From: Zancudomyces culisetae
Taxonomy: Eukaryota; Kickxellomycota; Harpellomycetes; Harpellales; Legeriomycetaceae
Length of the DNA stretch: 37,760 nucleotides
Assembly: GCA_001969505.1 (NCBI GenBank)
Contig: LSSK01001074.1
Span: 1-37,760 of the forward strand
Direction of reading: 5' to 3'
This document shows positions 21,292 to 31,087 of this stretch, one piece after another; within the stretch, counting starts at the first letter, position 1, and every line of letters starts with the position of its first letter. The notes below the pieces were generated by a model that was given only the letters and a program-made list of their open reading frames with translations, made no database searches and was not told the DNA's origin. The position numbers and the translations under genes were made by a program.

Positions 21292-23409
21292 ATGGGAATA
21301 GCAAACAAAATAGCTACGTTGGCGATTGTGGGATACGGAGCGTATGTTCTACTCAATTTTTTGTATTTGGCAGTGCGGCTATTCTATCCTAGTATACAGT
21401 ACGATTACATTGATGCCAAAAAATATGCAAGGTTTCCAAAAGTTGAAATGGGATTTCAGTACCAACCACAGACTCAAACCCAGAAAATAGATGGAAAGGA
21501 TAATGTCGAGTATATGCTGAGCGTGTATGTTTCAGACCACCAAGACATCTTTTCAAGCCTCGAATTAACTGAACCTTATGGGTATGTACTTTCGAGTAGC
21601 GAATTATTCTACAGATCACCAGTACTGTTCAAAATGGACAAAAACAGACAAGTTCTTTCCAAAGAGGGTGGGAGTAATCAAGTCAAGATTCAGTATGAAT
21701 ATTACAACAATGATGGTACCTATAATATTGACAAACTATTATTTGAAAAGCAGCTTCAATATCCAATTGACCCAACTAGTGGTGAAAAATATCTTCATGC
21801 GTTTTTACACTCAACAAAGGATATGGTGGTACTAGCAAACGACAAGCAAAGAGACGAAAAAAGCAATTCTGATATGATGGATGAAAGAGGAATACGGACA
21901 AATGAGCAGCTGATGTTAAATAAAAACCCATTGTTGTTGTACACGCGCACAAAATTTGTGGAATATAGAAAGCGAGTTATTGATGATAGCTACAACTTGC
22001 TAAAGGGTGCGTCTAATAACGCTGATGATAGCATACAAAACAAAAAAGATGCAAAACCAGCAGACTATGAAAACAAAAAGATATTGCATGTCAAAAAATA
22101 TCTCGGGCTAGAAGTGGTTATGGAAAACCATGCTTTTCCTCAGTGGAACTTTCCTGCAGAAATCACCAGATATACTCGGCAAGTGACACTGGAAGATAGT
22201 CAAAAAAATAAAAAGAATTATTATCTACCATTGTTTTGGGAGAACCCGTTGGCGCCGCGAACAGAAACATTTGAGCCGATAGTTCCGGGTTTAGATCAAA
22301 ATGATATAGCGGAAAGTAAGCGATACAATGTAACTCTGAATTTCCAATCAGTCAAGCTAGGATGGTTTAGGATCAGCTGTATGCTAGATAATGTTGTCAG
22401 GCAGTACCAATACTCTTCCACAGAAAAAAATAACAATTTGATAATTTCTTTGCCACCAGAAGAAATCAATAATTTGAAAAAGATGTTCTATGAAGCCAAT
22501 CCCAAACTTTTGTTTATTACCTTGATTGCATCAATTCTTCATATTTTATTCGAAGTTCTGGCGTATAAAGAAGATGTTGCGTTTTGGTCGAGTTCGTTTA
22601 ATACCGACAACACCAACAAGGCAGTAGATAAGAATAACGACGCCTCCCGAGATGTTGATGAGGATGGGATATCTAGATCCGGTGTGTATATTAAAACGGC
22701 CAGTAGCATCATATCTGTTCTTTATTTTTATGATCAGCGTGATAAAACTTCATATCTGGTATTGGTTGGAGGGATAGTCAGCATGGTTATTGAAATCTGG
22801 AAAGTATACAAGATTTTATTACTGGACTACACCACTAACAAGGACAGAGGAAAGGTTGAATCCAAACCAACCACTAAAGGTAATGAAACGGAAAAAGCAA
22901 AGGAAAAAGAAAACATTCTGAAATCGGATAATTCTACCGTTGAAAAAATAACCAAGATCGATAAACCCAAAGAAGATAGTGAAATAAACAAAGATGGCAT
23001 CAAAGACGAGGTAAAAGATACTCTGCAAATCAGACAAAAAGTCGACGCCCAAACGATTAAATACATCAACACACTCGGCATCCCGCTAATAGTAGCTTAC
23101 TCTGCATACTCGTTGTCCTATCAAAGACACTCCAGTATGTTTTCCTACTTAGTTCACATAAGTTTGGCGTGTGTGTACGTCTTGGAATTTATCCAGATGT
23201 GGCCACAAATTATGATTAACTACCACTTGAAGTCTGTGCGCTCAGTTCCCCTTACTGCCTTTTTCTACCGATTCCTATCGACTTTTATTGATGATTTGTT
23301 TGCAATGGTCACACCGATGCCTTGGCTAACCAGACTAGGTACTTTCCGTGATGACATTGTATTTTTTGTGCTATGTTATCAGTGGTATATTTATCCGAAA
23401 CGGACCTAA
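21292..23409 (+). CDS. CLPTM1/CLPTM1L-family ER membrane protein (putative lipid scramblase)
   Basis: A single exon of 705 aa. An N-terminal membrane segment (about 9-32) is followed by a large lumenal beta-rich domain containing YYLPLFWENPL and VKLGWFRISCMLDNVV, which resemble CLPTM1L more than CLPTM1. The C-terminal membrane part has the family hallmarks: LLFITLIASILHILFEVLAY, KEDVAFW, LVLVGGIVSMVIEIWKVYK, MWPQIMINYHLKSV, FIDDLFAMVTPMP and TFRDDIVFFVLCYQ with the final WYIYP. Human CLPTM1L has been shown to scramble glucosaminyl-phosphatidylinositol for GPI-anchor synthesis in the ER; the same role here is inferred. Two hydrophilic insertions break the conserved part: an Asn/Asp-rich one right after FW (about 425-462), and a Lys/Glu/Asp-rich one (about 515-585) between membrane segments. 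The gene ends 56 bp from the stop of the convergent gene, so the transcripts probably overlap. Confidence 0.9.
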   Translation: MGIANKIATLAIVGYGAYVLLNFLYLAVRLFYPSIQYDYIDAKKYARFPKVEMGFQYQPQTQTQKIDGKDNVEYMLSVYVSDHQDIFSSLELTEPYGYVLSSSELFYRSPVLFKMDKNRQVLSKEGGSNQVKIQYEYYNNDGTYNIDKLLFEKQLQYPIDPTSGEKYLHAFLHSTKDMVVLANDKQRDEKSNSDMMDERGIRTNEQLMLNKNPLLLYTRTKFVEYRKRVIDDSYNLLKGASNNADDSIQNKKDAKPADYENKKILHVKKYLGLEVVMENHAFPQWNFPAEITRYTRQVTLEDSQKNKKNYYLPLFWENPLAPRTETFEPIVPGLDQNDIAESKRYNVTLNFQSVKLGWFRISCMLDNVVRQYQYSSTEKNNNLIISLPPEEINNLKKMFYEANPKLLFITLIASILHILFEVLAYKEDVAFWSSSFNTDNTNKAVDKNNDASRDVDEDGISRSGVYIKTASSIISVLYFYDQRDKTSYLVLVGGIVSMVIEIWKVYKILLLDYTTNKDRGKVESKPTTKGNETEKAKEKENILKSDNSTVEKITKIDKPKEDSEINKDGIKDEVKDTLQIRQKVDAQTIKYINTLGIPLIVAYSAYSLSYQRHSSMFSYLVHISLACVYVLEFIQMWPQIMINYHLKSVRSVPLTAFFYRFLSTFIDDLFAMVTPMPWLTRLGTFRDDIVFFVLCYQWYIYPKRT

Positions 23410-23465
23410 AATTCTCTTTTTCATTCTTTTTCATTTATTTCTATTTAGTCTTGCATTTCAATTGA

Positions 23466-23891
23466 TCATAGAGCCTTCATTTTGCAATAAAGCTCTTGTC
23501 CGTCCTCAAATCCGAGGTCAATTATCGTTTTTTCCTCCTCAGTCAACTTTTCAAGCTGCATCTCGTTCTCCCCTCGCTCCAGCTCTAATTTATCTTGATC
23601 CATGTCGTCGCACTCATCACCACCTTCGGCACTGCTCTGTGCTTTTTTGTTATCCTCATTTTCCTCGTCTTTGCTAATGTATAATTCGATGTCGTCTACA
23701 TTTATATCTCCTTCATCTCCATCACCTACCTCTCCATTATTTTGTAGTTTGAAATGCGCCGAGCGTTTATAATCTAGTAAAAATTCGTGTTTCAGATCCC
23801 TCACTGTTGTCCTTTTGGGATCTTCTACGACTATATAGCTCTTTATATTTTCGTATACTATTTCAACCACTACTACCTGTGCCTTTTTCAT
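23466..23891 (-). CDS. Small acidic protein with ubiquitin-like (beta-grasp) fold, unknown function
   Basis: A 141-aa single-exon frame starting at the ATG at 23891; an upstream in-frame GTG at 23903 is less likely. The ends look like a split ubiquitin fold: two beta strands VVVVEIVYENIKSYIVVE, a helix TVRDLKHEFLLDY, a strand IELYISKDE, then TIIDLGFEDGQELYCKMK, which resembles the final turn and strand of ubiquitin-like domains. The middle (about residues 53-110) is an acidic Gly/Asp/Glu-rich insertion. There is no C-terminal Gly-Gly, so it is not a conjugated modifier. I do not recognise the family. It is convergent with the CLPTM1L-type gene. Confidence 0.6.
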   Translation of the reverse strand: MKKAQVVVVEIVYENIKSYIVVEDPKRTTVRDLKHEFLLDYKRSAHFKLQNNGEVGDGDEGDINVDDIELYISKDEENEDNKKAQSSAEGGDECDDMDQDKLELERGENEMQLEKLTEEEKTIIDLGFEDGQELYCKMKAL

Positions 23892-24075
23892 GTTTGGTTT
23901 CACTGAAGTACTTTATTCTGACTATTGTATTTCTAAAATCGAAACAAGATTAAATAGACCAAATTCATTTAACCCAGAGAAAATCCAATTTATATCTCTG
24001 CAGGAATTAACCAAAAAAAAAGTGCGGTAATTTAAAAAACAAAAAAAAGCTGATCATGGTTTAGGAAAATGCTGT

Positions 24076-25652
24076 TCATATAGCACCAAAAATTATCTCT
24101 GAGACTTGTTCTGGATCCTCCATAACTAGCAAGTGGCCTAGGTTCTTTAGTCCCACTACTTTTGCGTCAGGAACCACCTGTACAAACTTTTTTGAATGAG
24201 CCTCATCCCTACAGTATCAATTTTAAGCGCATTTGATATGATTGTTTTGCAATGCTAGTTATAAGCCATAATTTATACACTTTAAGTTGTAATATAAAAC
24301 AAATAATCAAGTAGCTTACAGTACAAGTGACTTTTCTCCATATATTATGATTATAGGGCATTGAATTAAGTGTCTCTTGTTAAAAATATACCTCACAGAA
24401 ATTACGTTGCCTGCATATACCGTCTATTTTGTATTAGCTTTTATGTTAAGATTCATCAAAACGTAAATAATAAATAGAAAGTGCTATTATACACTACTGC
24501 AACTTACTGCTTCCTGTTCTGGAACGGTTTTGAATTTGAAATGGTCTGCTCCATTTTGACCAACATTTTTGATCCCATATTCCTAATATATAGTTTTACA
24601 TGCATTTATTATTATATACAGTTGCAATTGTGATTCAATATAAAGGCAGAAATACATCTTTCTGCTTACCGCAAATAGGTCCAAGGCCTCTTTAGAAAAG
24701 TTTTTATAAGCCATCTTTGTGACTATATAATCAAGAAACGCCTTTTTCGAATTCCATCCGTTTTTTCTCGCTAGTGTAACGTTCACAATATGTTTTGGGT
24801 TATTAATGCTTTCTTCCACTTCTTTAAGCACTGGATCAGCACATATTATCTTTTTAAACGTCAGAGGAGACATTGTCTCTGCAATAAGCCTAAATATTGT
24901 ATCATATCATACTTTTTTATTCTCATCACTCATTTATTCATCCAAATTTTCAAAACCCGGAAAAAAAATAAATGCCTGATTGATAATGTCGTATGAATAA
25001 ATCACGAAAACGTGGTAAAAATTAATACAGAAACTTGTGTAAGACTTACGCACTTGTTGCTCCAAACGAATGTCCGACAACAATTGTACTTGTTACGCTC
25101 AACCCAAGCTGTCTAACTACGGCAAGAACGTCCCGAGCATTATCTATCCATGTGTCTTTGTTTCAAAAAAAAAAGTATCGATTAGATCTTTTTTTAGGTA
25201 TAGATGCTTTGACCGCTCCAAAGATATTAATATTTCATCTTATAAACGGTCAACAATTTACAAAAGAGAATTTTCTTCGATAATGTCTGGGAAAAATTGT
25301 ATTCCTGTATATTTTACTCAATCCTAATCTACCTACATTTTTCAATAAACCCGCCTTTTAGCAGTTCGCTATTGATAACACTACTGTTTCCTTGATTAAA
25401 ACTATCAAAGGTGATAATTCTGTTTATTTTTTTGGCTGTATCCCGCTTCAATAACCTTTGTATAACGGGTTCCCATAACTCTTTTGGCATACCATTTGCG
25501 TGTACAAACAGGATATTAGTTTTTACAAAATCAATAACTGGCGGCTCACCGAGTTTTATCTCGCTAGCATTGAGTTTATTGTGTCCGTAAATATCAACGC
25601 TCAGTTTAAACCCACTGTGAGCCGAGTCGATAATTATGCTTGTTTTGAACAT
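24076..25652 (-). CDS. LPX1-like alpha/beta hydrolase
   Basis: Six exons on the minus strand: 25652-25337, 25155-25050, 24889-24670, 24582-24508, 24423-24320 and 24208-24076. Introns are 181, 160, 87, 84 and 111 nt, and the frame closes to 317 aa. The fold is plain: NILFVHANGMPKELWEPVI with the HANG oxyanion loop (51-54), TFDSFNQGNS, TWIDNARDVL, nucleophile elbow VGHSFGATS with Ser135, FKKIICADPVL, EYGIKNVG...VPEQEA, a YGEKS segment with nearby Asp275 as candidate acid, and LGHLLVMEDP with His299. The closest pattern I know is yeast Lpx1, a peroxisomal lipase/epoxide-hydrolase-like enzyme, and related fungal hydrolases. Lpx1 ends in a PTS1 signal. This protein ends FGAI, with no PTS1, so its location is open. 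The first intron is the only one of 30 inferred here ending AAG. A TAG three codons later would drop TWID and is less likely. Confidence 0.85.
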
Positions 25653-28116
25653 ATTGGTTCACACTATATTCCTTTTTTTTTGTTACCCAAGTAGTTTTGC
25701 CTAGGCTAGTCTGCTCCAATTCTACTTTCTAGGAAGTTTCTTATTCTTTTCTATGTATTTCAAAGGAGGTTAATGTCAACAGGAAAAACTGAAATACAAA
25801 AAAATAAAAATCGAATAATCAACATCAAGTTTGTGGTTTTAGTAGAATTTTCCCTTTTGTTTCATGGTATGTTGCTGTTGAAAGAACAAAAGTTGTATGT
25901 GTTTATCTCAATAAATGGAACATGCTCTACACTACTTCATGATTTGCTCAAACCAAATTTGAACTGGCTTTTGCACATGAAACAATGCAGCTGAACGGAT
26001 TTGGCATTAAATTTTTGCTGTATTGGCACAAAAATTCAGTATTTATTGATTTTCACGTTCTCGCTTCAATGTTTTTTCTGGTATTTCCATTACGACTCAT
26101 GGTATATCCAAGATCAGTATAGATTGATAAAATGTATACACTGATAATCTGCTGTTACAAAAAAAGTTCTTTTAGTGCTAAGTTAATATACAAGTAATTA
26201 GCTACTGCAAATATATCCCGGCATTAGCACTTTCTGACATTACTATGATAAGATATTAAAAGCATCGATATACATACTTTTAGTCAGTTTATAGCTAATA
26301 ACATATGAATAATCAAATTAGATACCTACACTTTTGTCATGGCTAGATCTTGTGAAATATAGAAGTCATTTTAAAAAAATCAATTTTATTTATTTAATCA
26401 TTCAGACTGCTTCAAATTATTGAATTTGAAAAGACAAGTGTGAAGCTAATAAAGTGAAAACATAATTAGTATAACACATTAAGGGGTGTAAGAGGCAAAT
26501 ATAGCCCTGTTCTCATCTATTATCTATTATCTCTCCTCTTCTCCTCTCTTTTTTTCTCTTTTTTTTCTCTATTCCTGGCAAAAGGACATTTCATCAAATA
26601 CTCTGTTGACACAGTACGATAGTTTAAATAAATTTACATGTTGCTTTTACTGTACTGTAATATGCTGTTTTATAAATCCCTTGTTACTATACACATTACT
26701 CTATATAACTTAAGACCCACTTGTGGTTTTTTGTTTATTTTGAAACATTGCTACCAATGTCGATTTATATACTAATGTCGTGTTCAATTTGGTACATTCA
26801 TGAATATGAAACAAGTAGAACGGGGAACACGGCAGACTTGTATTTAAATAAAAATAGAACTGAGATAAGGAAGAAAGATGGTTATTTAGCTCTAGTTAAT
26901 TTTAGATGGTAGTTAGGTATATATTCTGTTGATCATTTAGTTATATGGTTAAGTTCGCACAGACAAATAATATAGTTGATGATATCACAGCACTAATATG
27001 CTCACCTACTATGATTCATTACAGTTGCGCAATTCCAATAGTTCTTTTATAATCGATTGGTGTTTTACTAATCAGAGGATTAAAAAGGGAAATTTACCTT
27101 TTCAATTCAATTACATAATTTATAAACAGCACATTATTACTACATCCCAACATCTTAACATTTGTCAGCTCAAATAGTCATTTCGTAGAACAAATTTGTT
27201 AATTTGGTGTTAAAAACTAATCCGCTAATAAACCGCAAAGCGTTGAAAAAAAAAAAGGATAAGAATAAACCGGGAAAAATTCTAGCAAATCATATTTGAG
27301 CCTTTTATAGCTGGTTGTTGGATGGCTCAAAAATAGGTTATATATATACATGTACCCGATCTTAAAGTATGTGTCAATAAGCCAAAACTATACTATCAGT
27401 GAAAAAGTCAATTCACCAAATTGGACTAGCACTAAAATGCCTATTTCAAATGTATCTTGAGCCAAATAAGCTAACCGCAGCTAGTGTTTGCATATGTCTT
27501 CTATGTTACTTATCTTGACTTTTTTTTTATCTTTGGTGTCATTCACTCACCTTTCTTTCCGCCAATTTAACAAAAAATCGGTCTTCCGGAATTGACTTTT
27601 AAAGGAAGCATTACTAAGCAATCAAAAACAAATCCGGAAGCTTGAAAGTCATTTTTGCCATTTGCAGGTTGTATAAGAATAGACGGGATTTTAGAAAACG
27701 CTTTGGTTCTGAAGGTAAAATGCGCACCTATTAGATGGGGGTGTTTGGTGTAAATCGTGGGACTAATATTTTTATCCGATAAATTATGGAACTTGTGATT
27801 GGGTTTAAAAATATCTCCAGTAATAACGTTAATAGAAAAAAAGTATTTTATTTTGAGATAATCGTGGAAAAAGAAAGAAATTTTGAGAGCAGCCAGCTAT
27901 ACGGCTAACTATCAGTTCATCTCATGGCGTATATCATAGAGTATTTAAGCTTCCACAAAAGATCCACGCCGAGTTTTCAGAACTATAATTTCTATTTTCT
28001 AATAAGCACATTCGCATTAGAAAGACATTTAAAGGTTAAATGTTGTAAATAACCAACAATTGACGAGTTGATAATATAATCTATTCCCTAAATTATACAC
28101 AATATAATATATAAAC
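25653..28116. other. Long gene-poor stretch, LPX1-like gene to MFS transporter
   Basis: About 2.5 kb, AT-rich. Open frames at 25773-25994 and 26721-26912 have chance-like composition. A pyrimidine tract (about 26516-26574, CTCT/TTTT runs) and two TCCGGA palindromes (27585-27590, 27633-27638) upstream of the transporter are the only notable elements. No RNA gene or mobile element was recognised. Confidence 0.4.
27584..27640. promoter_or_regulatory. Paired TCCGGA palindromes upstream of MFS gene
   Basis: TTCCGGAA (27584-27591) and ATCCGGAAG (27632-27640) lie about 48 bp apart and about 480-530 bp upstream of the transporter ATG. The everted CGG/CCG core is the kind bound by fungal Zn2Cys6 factors that control drug transporters. 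Binding is inferred only. Confidence 0.25.
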
Positions 28117-29862
28117 ATGGAAAAAGCATCAAAAGAGATAGGAGAGCACACTCAGATGTCACAAATGGAGTTAAATGAAGCTGATGAATCTGTAGAATTG
28201 AGTACTGTGGACAGCGGCCACCTAAATAAGGTAACTTCGCAACCTGAAAACGATCAAGGACAACATGAGCAACTGTCTCCAAGATCGCTGTGGTTTATTA
28301 TAGGTGGATTGGCCACAGCTTTATTCTTGGCAGCACTAGACAACACAATCGTATCCACAGCCATGCCAACAATAGCACAAGACTTCAATTCATTATCAAG
28401 TGTATCATGGGTAGCAACTTCATATATGTTAACCTCAACATCATTACAGCCTCTCTATGGAACACTTGCTGATATATTTGGCAAGAAAGTAATGCTTCTA
28501 TTCAGTATCGTTGTATTTGAACTGGGCTCGCTTTTATGTGGATTGTCAAATAGTATGATAATGTTGATCATATTCCGAGGTCTCTCAGGTGTAGGGGGAG
28601 CAGGTATCTTTGTGATGGTTATGCTGTGTATTTCAGACTTGGTGCCTATACCCGAACGAGGTAGATATATGGGAGTACTTGGTGGTGTGTTTGGAGTTAG
28701 TAGTATAGCAGGTCCACTTTTGGGTGGGCTATTTACTGATAAAGTTTCATGGAGATGGTGCTTCTACATTAACCTGCCATTGGGCGTGATTTCGCTCGTA
28801 GTAGTTGTATTCTTAATTAAGCTACCTGGGCCACGTGGTGCGCTTATAGAAAAAATAAAACGAATCGATTTTCTGGGTGCCTTTGTATTTGTTGCAGCTC
28901 TAATGATGATCCTGCTGGCACTGAACTGGGGAGGATCAAAATACGCTTGGGACTCTGGAGTGACTATTGGCTTGCTTGTCGGCGGGGCAGCTTTACTTGT
29001 AGTCTTCGTAGGAATCGAGTTAAAAATATCACGCGAACCAATGATTAACCTCAAGCTATTCACTATGCAAAACCCTTTGGTGATTATTACTGGACAATTC
29101 TTTATGGGATTCACTATGTTTACTACCATTTTTTACATGCCAATTTACTACCATGTTGTTTACAACGGCTCTGCTACAGCACAAGGACTCTTTCTCCTGC
29201 CTTTCATGCTTTCCATCTTTGTAGGAGCCACATCGTCAGGTATCTTTAGCTCAAAGACAGCAATTTATCGTCCGGTATTCTGGCTTGGTATGCTACTTCT
29301 TACAATTGGAACTGGGTTGTATATTACTCTTACAGAGAGCTCTTCACGATTTATTCAAGCTCTTTTTATGGTTATCGCCGGTATTGGTCTTGGTTTTTGT
29401 ATTCAACTTATGCTTATTGCAGGCCAGGCCTCAGTTCCACGCAATCTTATCACAGGTGTAACTACACTCATTACATTTATTCGTATTATTGGTGGTACCA
29501 TTGGTCTTGCTATCTGTTCAACTATTTTTAACCAGATCGCTAAGAATCAACTCACTAGCTTTGCTCTTGCACATCCCCAGTACGCAGAACTTTCAGTTTT
29601 AGTCATCAACAACTCGTCTCATGCGTTTGATTCAAATGTTCCACAAGATATCCGGGTTCTGATTATCAAGTGTTTCATGAAAGGTATTCGTAGTGTGTAT
29701 TTGTGTTCTACAATTGCCAGTGGTATCGGCTTCCTTGTAGTTCTGTTTACCAAGACGTTTGATGTCAATAACCCCAAAGCACCAGCAAAGAATGTCAATA
29801 ATACATCCTCTAATACTAACTCGGCTTCTGTCCTAAATGCTAATGCTGAGACCAAAGTTTAG
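28117..29862 (+). CDS. DHA2-family (14-TM) MFS drug:H+ antiporter
   Basis: A single exon of 581 aa, typical for DHA2. A 55-residue hydrophilic N-terminus is followed by about 14 hydrophobic segments. The signatures are all present: motif D1 LDNTIVSTAMP (74-84) in TM1, motif A GTLADIFGKK (115-124) between TM2 and TM3, an Arg-containing FRGLSGVGGAG (153-163) in TM4, antiporter motif C GVFGVSSIAGPLLGG (190-204) in TM5, and WRWCFYINLP (212-221). Members export drugs, toxins or metal complexes, or load vacuoles with basic amino acids (Vba type). The plasma membrane or vacuole cannot be told apart here. The C-terminal tail is Asn/Ser-rich. The long upstream region and the TCCGGA pair suggest regulated expression. 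The first in-frame ATG is used. Confidence 0.94.
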   Translation: MEKASKEIGEHTQMSQMELNEADESVELSTVDSGHLNKVTSQPENDQGQHEQLSPRSLWFIIGGLATALFLAALDNTIVSTAMPTIAQDFNSLSSVSWVATSYMLTSTSLQPLYGTLADIFGKKVMLLFSIVVFELGSLLCGLSNSMIMLIIFRGLSGVGGAGIFVMVMLCISDLVPIPERGRYMGVLGGVFGVSSIAGPLLGGLFTDKVSWRWCFYINLPLGVISLVVVVFLIKLPGPRGALIEKIKRIDFLGAFVFVAALMMILLALNWGGSKYAWDSGVTIGLLVGGAALLVVFVGIELKISREPMINLKLFTMQNPLVIITGQFFMGFTMFTTIFYMPIYYHVVYNGSATAQGLFLLPFMLSIFVGATSSGIFSSKTAIYRPVFWLGMLLLTIGTGLYITLTESSSRFIQALFMVIAGIGLGFCIQLMLIAGQASVPRNLITGVTTLITFIRIIGGTIGLAICSTIFNQIAKNQLTSFALAHPQYAELSVLVINNSSHAFDSNVPQDIRVLIIKCFMKGIRSVYLCSTIASGIGFLVVLFTKTFDVNNPKAPAKNVNNTSSNTNSASVLNANAETKV

Positions 29863-30405
29863 TGGTTGGAATAATTTTCTGCTCAGCCTCAATGGAAGCT
29901 TATATATTATTCTTTTATTTAATTCATTTTTTTTACTTTTTTGTCTTTTGTAGGACTCCATTTCTTTTTCATTATCAGGCGTAAAATAAATAGATATTAA
30001 TACCCTTGATTGCAATCTTTTGTGGCCCACCAACCCAGTAACCTAGCTTTAAGGTTCAAGGAATGTGAAACAGCAGCACTTTTATCCACCCTCTCTTCTC
30101 CAGCGGCTGTCAGTATGTTAATAAGTATTGCTGAGAACAGCAGAAGCTTGTTGTTAAGGATTTTTACTCTTAGACTAATGCTTATCATTTAGAAGCCAAG
30201 AATGTCAAACTTGAAAAGTAAGTATACCTGTGCTTTGTTATCTAAAGCATTTTTTATTGCTTACAAATATCTTATTTACATCTCTAACATGTATCGAAAA
30301 CAACTATAAAACCCCCCCATACATTCTTGCTTCTAATGAGGGTTAGTAATCCCCAACCAAACACTTTTATTTATTAAAAAAAAGAGGGTTGGCTGCTCTC
30401 CCTTA
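29863..30405. other. Convergent intergenic, MFS gene to TIM9
   Basis: 543 bp containing both 3' regions. Bases 29997-30188 are open on the minus strand for 63 codons from an ATG, and also open on the plus strand. The product is not recognisable, so it is recorded but not called. A run of seven C lies at 30312-30318. Confidence 0.35.
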
Positions 30406-30861
30406 TCATTTAACGCCTTGCTCGTTCTGCAAAGCTTTCATTCTCTCTTCTGCAAATCTTCTACCAGCTCTTTCATTGAATTTCATTGACTTGAAAGTAC
30501 ACCTTCTGCTACAGTTTTTCTATAGAATTGTAAAAAGTTTTTACTGAATCTTTTGCCTAGCTGAATCATTAATCTGTACAAAAATATGAAGCAGTATAAT
30601 GCAAAATACCTCTTTTTCGCTAGTCTCTCGATCGTCAAACTTTTTTGCACAGTCTTCAAAACATCGTGCCACCATATGAGAATACATTTGCATAAAATCT
30701 TTCATCTATACATGTTGGAATTGTTGATAGTTTTTTTTTAGATTCTAATTTTTAAATGTAAATTCGTTTATCACAAGAAAAGTTAGCTGTTTACATACTT
30801 GTTTTTGTTCCAGCATCATTTGCATCTGCCGGTTTTGAAATGAATCGTACCCACCAAACAT
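30406..30861 (-). CDS. TIM9: Mitochondrial intermembrane-space chaperone Tim9
   Basis: Three small exons on the minus strand: 30861-30799 (21 codons), 30705-30610 (32 codons) and 30519-30406 (37 codons plus stop). Introns are 93 and 90 nt, both ending TAG, and both junctions are phase 0. The 90-aa product has the twin CX3C motifs of small Tim proteins: Cys36-FED-Cys40 and Cys56-SRR-Cys60, separated by 15 residues as in human Tim9. [20 protein letters not shown] matches the Tim9 stretch [20 protein letters not shown], and FNERAGRRFAEE matches SERVGQRFQEQ, so Tim9 rather than Tim10. With Tim10 it forms the hexamer that carries hydrophobic precursors to the TIM22 and SAM complexes. It is divergent from the RidA gene, with 226 bp between starts. 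Confidence 0.93.
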
Positions 30862-31035
30862 CTTGATCTTTGTTGTAAATCGGTGTGTTCTACAAAGGTT
30901 GAAATACTTGATTTAATGTGAACAAGATTTTTATTTAATTTTCATCATTTTTAAGGAGCTGGGAGGGGGGATTAATGGATGATTTTGGATTTACATCAAT
31001 TTTCCAAAACAAACTACTGTTTTAATTTACATTAT

Positions 31036-31065
31036 CCAAAACCAAAACCAAAACCAAAACCAAAA
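31036..31065 (+). repeat. Hexanucleotide microsatellite (CCAAAA)x5
   Basis: Four exact CCAAAA units plus a fifth that runs into an A-tract, located between the TIM9 and RidA start codons and just upstream of the RidA ATG. A slippage-prone promoter or 5' UTR element. Four or five copies of a telomere-like hexamer are too few to suggest a telomeric seed. Confidence 0.85.
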
Positions 31066-31087
31066 AAAAGCGCTAAAACATAACAAA

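Noticed and set aside
29997-30192. Opposing 60-63 codon frames in the MFS-TIM9 gap
   Set aside because: Both strands are open, no family is recognised and the position is between two 3' ends. Chance or relic cannot be separated.
31036-31065. (CCAAAA)n as internal telomeric repeat
   Set aside because: Only four to five copies in a promoter between two genes. A simple slippage microsatellite explains it.
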